From contig NZ_LNTU01000012.1 in assembly GCF_001558695.1 (NCBI RefSeq), positions 620,001 through 684,000 on the forward strand: DNA of 64,000 nt, in the 5' to 3' direction. Positions 58,041 through 64,000 of the stretch are shown piece after piece. How positions within the stretch are numbered: position 1 is the stretch's first letter; every line of letters starts with the position of its first letter. This stretch comes from Paramesorhizobium deserti (GTDB taxonomy: Bacteria; Pseudomonadota; Alphaproteobacteria; Rhizobiales; Rhizobiaceae). A program made the translations under genes and the position numbers. A model generated the notes under the pieces. It had not been told where the DNA came from. It saw only the letters and a list, made by a program, of their open reading frames with translations, and did no database searches.

Positions 58041-58082
58041 ATACCTTTCAGTTCAAGGTATATACCATTTAGTTCTAGGTAT
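58041..58082. promoter_or_regulatory. Two tandem 21-bp dyads, candidate PadR operator
   Basis: Two head-to-tail units (58041-58061 and 58062-58082) have imperfect inverted ends ATACC(T/A) and AGGTAT with a central AGTTC. They share 18 of 21 positions. They lie 24 bases upstream of padR. Confidence 0.6.
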
Positions 58083-58221
58083 GCAAGCCCTATCCCTTTA
58101 CCACACCGCCGGCATCGCACCCGCCTATCTCTCGCAGATCGAGACGGTAAGGCGGGAGGGTGCACTCGAGACGATGCGGAAGATTGCGCTGAACATCACT
58201 CTCGACGATCTGGTGGGCTAA
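58081..58221 (+). pseudogene. Truncated XRE/HTH gene (antitoxin-type remnant)
   Basis: The 46-codon frame (MQALSLYHTAG...) reads like the second half of a Cro/CI-type helix-turn-helix: IAPAYLSQIETVRREGALETMRKIAL ... LDDLVG. The usual first helices (TQAELA-type) are missing, so the gene is truncated at its 5' end. Its start overlaps the second operator unit. It is probably non-functional. Confidence 0.65.
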
Positions 58222-58285
58222 TTCTTAGCGCAGCCAATTTTGACCTGCATTCTGAACTGCTGCGATAGGGGAAAGGTAGAGGAAT

Positions 58286-58418
58286 GGATCCCAGTGACAA
58301 GCACCGGGATGACGGGTGGAGGTGCTTTACCTAACGACAACGACCTCTCCTGCGGAAAGGTTGGAGATTAGCTGAGCAGCCAACCATTCCGTCATCCCAG
58401 TGCTTGTCACTGGATCCT
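58286..58418. repeat. 133-bp inverted-repeat element
   Basis: The arms at 58286-58315 (GGATCCCAGTGACAAGCACC) and 58390-58418 (AGTGCTTGTCACTGGATCC) are complementary apart from two or three mismatches, around a 74-base centre. Arms of the same kind are at 13801-13830. Confidence 0.7.
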
Positions 58419-58474
58419 GTCTGTACGGTCCCATCTGCCACTGGGGGAACAAGCGATCACCGCTTCAGCAGACC

Positions 58475-60580
58475 CTACCTCGCCCTTCTCACCCAGACCT
58501 TGATGTCGTGAAACGCCGTGCCGCCATAGGGGGCGGCGGCGTCTGCGCCGGTGAGGATATTGATGCCCTCGCCGCGCTCGAAGGCTGAGTTCGGGAATAT
58601 GCCTTCGGAAATCACCACGCCCCGACGCTGGCTGTCCTGCATCTTGGCATACAGCACCAGCTCGCCGCGCTGGTTGCCGATTTCCACCCGATCGCCATCG
58701 GCGATGCCCAACGACGCCGCATCGTCCGGATGAATCAGCAACTCCGGGCGTATGTTCTTGGCGCGCGAGGTCGGCGTTTCGGTGAAGGTCGAATTCAGGA
58801 AATTATGCGCGGGCGATGTGGCGAGCCGGAAGGGATGCTCCGCATCCGCCACCTCGATCGCCTGCCAGTAATCGGGGAATTCCGGCAGATCGGCGTAAGG
58901 CCCCTGCGGGCCCATGGAGCGCGGCGGCTTGTTGGGCGACGGGCTGCCGGTCCAGTCCGGCTTGAAGCGGAACTTGCGGTCCGGCCAGTTGAAGCCGTTG
59001 AGATAATGCGCCCGGTCGAAATCCGGCTGCACGTCGAGCCAGCGGCGCTCCTTCAATTCATCGAAGCCCGGCAGACCGCTCACGCGCAGCATGTTGTCGA
59101 TCAGCGTCCGCTCATCGAGGCCGAAGCCTGGCATATGGCCGACGCCGAGGCGGTTCGCCAGCTCGTTGAGCACGAAGAGATTGGGCCGTGCCTCGCCCGG
59201 CGCGTCGACGACCTTCGGTCCCAGCACGATGTGCTGCTGGCCGCCGCCGCGATAGATATCGTCATGCTCCAGGAACATGGTGGCCGGCAGCACCACATCG
59301 GCGAGCTTGGCCGTGTCGGTCATGAACTGCTCATGGACAACCATGAACAGATCCTCGCGCAGCATGCCCTTGCGGATAAGGCGCTGTTCCGGTGCGACAT
59401 TGGCCGGATTGGTGTTCTGGATCAGCATGGCCGTGACAGGCGGCCCACCGTTCAACGCTTCCTTGTCACCGGTCAGCACGCGGCCAATCTTTGACTGGTC
59501 GAGATAGCGGATATCAGGATCCTTGAACGCCTTGCCCTCGATCTCCGACTTGTCCATGCGGAAAATGCCGGCATTGGAGTGAAAAGCGCCGCCGCCCTCA
59601 TGCAGCCATGCACCGGTGACGGCGGGGATGCAGGATGCGGCGTGCATATTGACCGCGCCGTTGCGCTGGCGCGTGAAGCCATAGCCCAGCCGGAAGAAGG
59701 TCCGCTTCGTCGTGCCAACCAGACGGGCGAAAGCCTCGATCTCCTCCACCGGCAAACCCGTGATGGCGGAGGCCCATTCCGGCGTGCGGGTCTGCAGGTG
59801 GCGCTCCAGCCCCTTCGGATCGTCGGTATGGGCGTTGAGATAGTCCCAATCAGCCATTCCATCGCGGAAGAGCACATGCATGACGGCGCAGGCGAACGCG
59901 CCATCCGTGCCGGGCTTCAGCACGATCCCCATATCCGCCTGGCGGACGGTGGCATTCTCATAGACATCGATGGCGACGATCTTCGCGCCCCGTTCTTTCC
60001 GCGCCTTGACCGCATGGGTCATGACATTGACCTGCGTGGTCGCCGCGTTCGTGCCCCAGATCACCACGCAATCGGCCTTCGCCATCTCGCGCGGGTCAAC
60101 GCCGGTCAGGCTGCCCGTACCGGCGAAGAAGCCGGTCCAGGCGAGATTGGTGCAGAAACTGTCGAACTGGTTCGAATATTTCTTGGCATGGCGCAGGCGA
60201 TGGATCGAATCACGCTGCACCAGCCCCATCGTCCCGGCATAATAATTTGGCCAAATGCTCTCTGAGCCGAACTCGGCCTCGGCCTTCAGGAAGCGCTCGG
60301 CGACGAGATCGAGCGCGGCTTCCCAGGACGCTTCCTTCCATGCCCCCTCGCCCTTGCCGCCCGCGCGGATCAACGGCTTCAGCAGGCGGTCTGGATGGTG
60401 GATGCGCTCGGCATAGCGCGCTACCTTGGCGCAGATGACGCCGTCGGTATAGCTGTTGTCCTTCGCGCCGCGCACGCGGCCGATGGTATGGGAATCCAAC
60501 ACCTCCACGTCGAGCGCGCATGTGGAGGGGCAATCGTGCGGGCAAGCGGAATGCCCGATATGCAGGACGTGCTTGTTCAT
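58475..60580 (-). CDS. Molybdopterin (bis-MGD) oxidoreductase
   Basis: The 701-residue protein has a [4Fe-4S] site (Cys13, Cys17, Cys21, Cys50), then the Mo/W-bisMGD domains and a C-terminal dinucleotide-binding domain (LIHPDDAASLGIADGDRVEIGNQRGE). The candidate Mo ligand is in the region of SFCTNLAWTG (Ser141 or Cys143). No Tat signal, so it acts in the cytoplasm. No partner subunit or accessory gene is adjacent. Substrate is not predictable; it resembles the FdhF/assimilatory nitrate-reductase-like superfamily. Confidence 0.85.
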   Translation of the reverse strand: MNKHVLHIGHSACPHDCPSTCALDVEVLDSHTIGRVRGAKDNSYTDGVICAKVARYAERIHHPDRLLKPLIRAGGKGEGAWKEASWEAALDLVAERFLKAEAEFGSESIWPNYYAGTMGLVQRDSIHRLRHAKKYSNQFDSFCTNLAWTGFFAGTGSLTGVDPREMAKADCVVIWGTNAATTQVNVMTHAVKARKERGAKIVAIDVYENATVRQADMGIVLKPGTDGAFACAVMHVLFRDGMADWDYLNAHTDDPKGLERHLQTRTPEWASAITGLPVEEIEAFARLVGTTKRTFFRLGYGFTRQRNGAVNMHAASCIPAVTGAWLHEGGGAFHSNAGIFRMDKSEIEGKAFKDPDIRYLDQSKIGRVLTGDKEALNGGPPVTAMLIQNTNPANVAPEQRLIRKGMLREDLFMVVHEQFMTDTAKLADVVLPATMFLEHDDIYRGGGQQHIVLGPKVVDAPGEARPNLFVLNELANRLGVGHMPGFGLDERTLIDNMLRVSGLPGFDELKERRWLDVQPDFDRAHYLNGFNWPDRKFRFKPDWTGSPSPNKPPRSMGPQGPYADLPEFPDYWQAIEVADAEHPFRLATSPAHNFLNSTFTETPTSRAKNIRPELLIHPDDAASLGIADGDRVEIGNQRGELVLYAKMQDSQRRGVVISEGIFPNSAFERGEGINILTGADAAAPYGGTAFHDIKVWVRRAR

Positions 60581-60916
60581 GGCCTATCCTTAGCGCAACA
60601 CCAGCTCACTTCAAAACGATTCTAAGCAGGTTTTTAGAGCGCCTCTGTGTTTAACAGAAGCAGCGCTTCTATGCTGCAGCGACAAGCATCGAGGTGATGG
60701 CGACCTTGGCGATGGGGTCAAAACATCGCAATTCCGTCATCCTCGGACTTCGACCCGAATATCCATTCCGGACCATCGAAACCACATCCATCGTCTGGTA
60801 TGCGGAGCGGTGCATCGCCGTTCCGGAATGGATCATCGGATCAGGTCCGATGATGACGTCAGTGGGTTCATGCCTGTCTCCCCACCGCATGGGCTATGCG
60901 CTTCAATATCCTGGGA
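60581..60916. other. Gene-free stretch with repeat copy 2
   Basis: About 336 bases between two minus-strand genes contain the 124-bp repeat (60735-60858); the rest shows nothing recognisable apart from the oxidoreductase upstream region. Confidence 0.5.
60735..60858. repeat. 124-bp palindromic repeat element, copy 2
   Basis: Inverted ends CGTCATCCTCGGACTT and GGTCCGATGATGACG. Read on the opposite strand it matches the copy at 27804-27928 along most of its length, including ends and the GGATCATCGG and CCGGAACGGCGATGCA interior. Confidence 0.75.
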
Positions 60917-61762
60917 TCAGCTTAGCCGGATGATGATCACCCCAATGACGATCAGGACCGCCGCGACGACGCGCCTGAGCCCGACACGTTCCTTCAGGAA
61001 GATCGCCGAAATCAGGATCGCGAACAGGATCGAGGTCTCGCGCAGCGCCGCGACGACCGCGACAGGCGCCATGGTCATCGCCCAGAGCGCCAGGCCGTAG
61101 GAGCCGAGCGTTCCCACGCCGCCAATCAGCGCCAGATGCAGGCGGCCCCGCAAATGCGGCCATATCCGCTCGCGATGCATGGCAAGGGTCCAGAGGACCA
61201 GGGGAATCGCATTGAGCAGGAAAACCCACATCGTATAGGCGGCGGGCGCGCCGGATTTGCGCACGCCGATGCCATCCACCAGCGTATAGGCTGCGATGAA
61301 GACCGCATTGATGAGGGCGAGCGCGGTGGTGCGGCCATTGCCGATGACAGCCCGCCGCCGCGCCTCGAAGGCAAGGGCCAGCACGCCGCATGAGATCAAG
61401 CCGATGCCGATCCAGCGCGGCAGCGGCAGCACCTCGCCGATCAGGGGGCCGCTCGCAAGTGCCACCAGAAGCGGCGGCGTGCCGCGCATGATTGGATAGG
61501 CTTGGCTCATGTCGCCGCCCTCATAGGCCGCGGCCACCAGGCAGAGATATATCACCTGCAGCACCATCGATATGGCGAGGAACGGCCAGCTCGACCGGTC
61601 AGGCGCGGGCAGGAAAGGCAGAACGAGCGCGGCGATCAGCCCGGCTGCGCCGACAACGATGACGGCGTTGAGAAACTTGTCGCCATTCGATTTGACGACG
61701 GCGTTCCAGCTCGCATGGAGAAAAGCGCCCAGAAGGACGATGAGGACAACCGTGCCGGACAT
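60917..61762 (-). CDS. EamA/DMT-family transporter
   Basis: The 281-residue protein has ten membrane helices in two EamA units (LHASWNAVVKSNGDKFLNAVIV; LRETSILFAILISAIFLKE). Function and substrate are unknown. The ATG at 61762 is preferred (MSGTVVLIVLL) though its ribosome site is weak; the frame extends to 61810. It is divergent from rlmJ. Confidence 0.83.
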   Translation of the reverse strand: MSGTVVLIVLLGAFLHASWNAVVKSNGDKFLNAVIVVGAAGLIAALVLPFLPAPDRSSWPFLAISMVLQVIYLCLVAAAYEGGDMSQAYPIMRGTPPLLVALASGPLIGEVLPLPRWIGIGLISCGVLALAFEARRRAVIGNGRTTALALINAVFIAAYTLVDGIGVRKSGAPAAYTMWVFLLNAIPLVLWTLAMHRERIWPHLRGRLHLALIGGVGTLGSYGLALWAMTMAPVAVVAALRETSILFAILISAIFLKERVGLRRVVAAVLIVIGVIIIRLS

Positions 61763-61851
61763 GTGGACCGCGTCACCAGAATCAGGAAGGGCTGCAAAAG
61801 CGGAACGCAATCTATGGCATATCCGCTCGATGCCGGATAGAAGCGTCGGCC

Positions 61852-62724
61852 ATGAACTATCGCCACGCCTATCATGCCGGGAATTTCGCCGATGTCTTCA
61901 AGCACGTCGTGCTCACACGCATCGTCGAATATCTCAAGCGCAAGGAACAGGCCTTCCGGGTGATCGACACCCATGCCGGCATAGGCCGCTACGACCTCGC
62001 GGGTACGGAAGCCGGCAAGACCGCCGAATGGCGTCAGGGCATCGCCCGGCTTGTCGAGGCGGCTTCCACCGGCGCCATTCCGCCGGATGCGGGCGCGCTG
62101 CTCGCTCCCTATCTCGACGTCATCCGCGCGGAAAATCCCGGTGACGGTCTCGATACCTATCCCGGCTCGCCGCTCCTGGCGCGCAGCCTGATGCGCAAGC
62201 AGGACCGGCTTTCGGCGATCGAACTGCATCCCGACGATGCGCGCGTGCTTTCCGAGCTCTTCGCCGGCGACCATCAGGTACGCGTCATCCATCTCGACGG
62301 CTGGCTGGCGCTCGGCGCGCATCTGCCGCCGAAGGAAAAACGTGGCCTCGTCCTCGTCGACCCGCCCTTCGAGAAAGCCGGCGAGTTCGACCGGCTGGTC
62401 GATGGTCTGACCAGGGCGCACAAGCGTTTCTCCGGCGGAACCTATGCGCTGTGGTATCCGGTCAAAGACCGCCAGGAGGTGAAACGCTTCGTTGGGCGGC
62501 TCCACGAAACGGGCATTGCGAAGATATTGCGGCTGGAGCTGGCGATTCGGCCGCCCTCCCCTGAACCCCGGCTTGACGGCAGCGGCATGATCATCGTCAA
62601 CCCGCCCTATACGCTGGAAGACGAGATGAAACTGTTGCTTCCCTGCCTCACAGAGCTGCTTGCCGAGGCAAAGGGCGCCTCGTTCACGATAGAGTGGGTT
62701 CGCGGAGAGCATGTTGCGACTTGA
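61852..62724 (+). CDS. rlmJ: 23S rRNA (adenine(2030)-N6)-methyltransferase
   Basis: RlmJ methylates A2030 in 23S rRNA. The 290-residue protein has the N-terminal NYRHAYHAGNFADVFKH signature, the SAM-binding VIDTHAGIGRYDL motif and the catalytic DPPFE motif (VDPPFEKAGEFDRLVDGL). Normal family length. Confidence 0.95.
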   Translation: MNYRHAYHAGNFADVFKHVVLTRIVEYLKRKEQAFRVIDTHAGIGRYDLAGTEAGKTAEWRQGIARLVEAASTGAIPPDAGALLAPYLDVIRAENPGDGLDTYPGSPLLARSLMRKQDRLSAIELHPDDARVLSELFAGDHQVRVIHLDGWLALGAHLPPKEKRGLVLVDPPFEKAGEFDRLVDGLTRAHKRFSGGTYALWYPVKDRQEVKRFVGRLHETGIAKILRLELAIRPPSPEPRLDGSGMIIVNPPYTLEDEMKLLLPCLTELLAEAKGASFTIEWVRGEHVAT

Positions 62725-62780
62725 CCGGAGCCGGTCTCTGGCCGACATTGCGCTTATATTTACGGGATAGGATTTATACA

Positions 62781-63263
62781 ATGAAGCGCTTCGGACAGTT
62801 CAGCCATATGCTTGCCTCTGCGGCACTTGCTCTTTCGACCGTCCTTTCCGTGGGCGGGCTTTCCTCCCTACCGGTCCAGGCGGCCGATTATCGCGCAAGC
62901 GCGCCCGATGCCTATGCCGACACCAGCGGCATATGCGGCGACCAGCGCGTTTTGAAGACCATCGTCTCGCGCTTCAGCTATCAGGTGACTCACGTTCCCA
63001 ATCTGCCGCTGGTCGAGATTTCGGCCTTCAGCGACGTCTATCAGAGGCGCTTTGAGCCGGCGCAGCGCCCCTCCGAAATCACCCGCCACTATTGCGGCGC
63101 GACGGCGGTCCTGTCCGATGGCGAGCAGCGGCCGGTCTGGTATCTCATCGAGGAAGGCCAGGGCTTCGCTTCGATCGGCGACAATGTCGAGTTCTGCGTC
63201 TCCGGCTTCGACCGCTGGAAGGTCTATGACGCCGGCTGCCGCGTGTTGCGCTACGGCATGTGA
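62781..63263 (+). CDS. Secreted four-cysteine protein, unknown
   Basis: The 160-residue protein has a signal peptide (cut near PVQAADY) and four cysteines (52, 105, 139, 153), likely two disulfides. I do not recognise the family; similar proteins seem to be restricted to rhizobia. AGGA precedes the ATG at 62781. Confidence 0.7.
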   Translation: MKRFGQFSHMLASAALALSTVLSVGGLSSLPVQAADYRASAPDAYADTSGICGDQRVLKTIVSRFSYQVTHVPNLPLVEISAFSDVYQRRFEPAQRPSEITRHYCGATAVLSDGEQRPVWYLIEEGQGFASIGDNVEFCVSGFDRWKVYDAGCRVLRYGM

Positions 63264-63435
63264 GAACCAGGTGATGGCAGACCGTGAATGACGTTTTTCT
63301 GCGCTTCCGGCTTTCATGGACGACAAGTACGTTCCGCGCCGGTTTTCGAAAATTGCGTTCTCACTTCGCCCTAACCTGAATCTCAATACACCTTGACCAG
63401 ATGAATGGAATTCCGGACAGCACGCAGGGGGCGGG

Positions 63436-64000
63436 ATGCAGGGAAGAAGCTTTCTGACGCTGGCGGTGCTGGCCGCCATTGTGTGGTTTCTTTACTCGCT
63501 TCTTAACGATAACCGGCCGACTTCCCTTCCCGCAGACAACGGAGGGAATTTTTCCTCCGAGAACGGCGGGGCAAACCAGGATAGCGGGCCCGATCCCGAC
63601 GCTCCCGAAACCGACGAGGCGCAGCCGCCGCAGGGGCAAGGCTTCGATTTCTACGTGCTTTCGCTCTCCTGGTCGCCCAGCTACTGCGCCACAGAAGGCC
63701 CGCGCGCCGACCGGCAGCAATGCAATTCCGGCCGCCCCTATGCCTTCGTCGCGCATGGCCTATGGCCGCAATATGAGCGCGGCTATCCGCAGGATTGCGC
63801 CATCGGGGAACGCTACGTGCCGCGCCAGATGGTTTCGAGCATGCGCGACATCATGCCCTCGACGGGGCTGATCGTGCATGAATGGCGCAAGCACGGTAGC
63901 TGCACCGGGCTTTCGCAGCCAGACTATTTCTCAACGCTGCGGCGCGCCTACGAAACAGTGACAATTCCGGCGAGCTTCCGCAACGTCACAGCAAGCCGCG
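63436..64000 (+). CDS. Ribonuclease T2 family protein, truncated by window end
   Basis: The frame runs from an ATG at 63436 (GGG just upstream) to the window end without a stop (188 codons visible). It has an N-terminal membrane anchor or signal (about 6-22), an acidic disordered linker (24-68), and RNase T2 motifs: CAS I HGLWP (His108) and CAS II HEWRKHGSC (His148, Glu149, His153). Conserved cysteines are present. It is a periplasmic or secreted endoribonuclease. The C-terminal end lies beyond the window. Confidence 0.9.
   Translation, partial: MQGRSFLTLAVLAAIVWFLYSLLNDNRPTSLPADNGGNFSSENGGANQDSGPDPDAPETDEAQPPQGQGFDFYVLSLSWSPSYCATEGPRADRQQCNSGRPYAFVAHGLWPQYERGYPQDCAIGERYVPRQMVSSMRDIMPSTGLIVHEWRKHGSCTGLSQPDYFSTLRRAYETVTIPASFRNVTASR

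Larger units (their letters stand above)
58018..58474. other. Intergenic region between padR and the molybdopterin oxidoreductase gene
   Basis: About 457 bases between two minus-strand genes. It contains the tandem operators (58041-58082), an HTH remnant on the plus strand (58081-58221) and an inverted repeat (58286-58418). No other gene is supported. Confidence 0.6.

Noticed and set aside
63479-63871. 130-codon open frame near the right edge
   Set aside because: It is an out-of-frame shadow of the T2 ribonuclease gene, which reads from 63436 through the window end.

Overview
The window is a dense (~61% GC by eye) chromosomal segment of an alphaproteobacterium of the order Hyphomicrobiales (Rhizobiales), probably Brucellaceae or a close relative. 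The evidence is the gene order and protein sequence of plsX-fabH-ihfA-merR, glyA-nrdR-ribD-ribE-ribH-nusB, ldtP-ldtR, hemB, parC, aspS-rnd, ppk-ppx, aapJQMP-metC, hdaA and purMN, together with alphaproteobacterial markers: a complex I NDUFS4-type protein, a CHCC zinc-finger protein, a cytochrome bc1 chaperone and HdaA. I see no prophage, CRISPR array, or intact transposase gene.

Layout: 1-3.05 kb, the end of a polysaccharide locus (glycosyltransferase end, undecaprenyl-phosphate sugar transferase, O-antigen ligase/polymerase-like protein), closed by a small inverted-repeat element. 3.2-6.1 kb, a DUF6644/DUF6152-like membrane/secreted pair, a LuxR regulator, tRNA-Pro(GGG) and a proline-rich small protein. 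6.1-11.3 kb, the fatty-acid/phospholipid block merR-ihfA-fabH-plsX, a YceD protein, a bc1 chaperone and a BamE-like lipoprotein. 11.4-20.1 kb, a proton pyrophosphatase, an MFS exporter and the riboflavin/one-carbon block. 20.2-25.9 kb, an L,D-transpeptidase with its MarR-type regulator LdtR, 3-hydroxyisobutyryl-CoA hydrolase, DUF6163, hemB and an RDD protein. 26-35.3 kb, bpt, a DMT transporter, parC, a secreted protein, aspS, rnd and an orphan antitoxin-like gene. 35.4-39.6 kb, ppx-ppk behind a recognisable Pho box, then a CHCC zinc-finger protein. 39.7-47.8 kb, an FAD monooxygenase, the aapJQMP amino-acid transporter, a PAP2 phosphatase and metC. 48.1-52.9 kb, tRNA-Pro(TGG), an NDUFS4-like protein, tRNA-Arg(TCT), an HxlR regulator divergent from an acyl-CoA dehydrogenase, and small envelope proteins. 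53-64 kb, hdaA, an AI-2E family permease, purMN, a PadR/HAAS pair, a molybdopterin oxidoreductase, an EamA transporter, rlmJ, a secreted cysteine protein and a T2 ribonuclease cut by the window end.

Most coding content is core metabolism. The unusual content is between genes: several families of inverted-repeat elements (about 111-206 bp); three purine-rich 7-8 bp tandem arrays each followed by an inverted partner; a truncated HTH gene; an orphan antitoxin whose start looks frame-shifted; and short dyads that are good candidate operators for neighbouring LdtR, PadR and HxlR regulators, plus a Pho box. Tests by search or experiment are given per finding.
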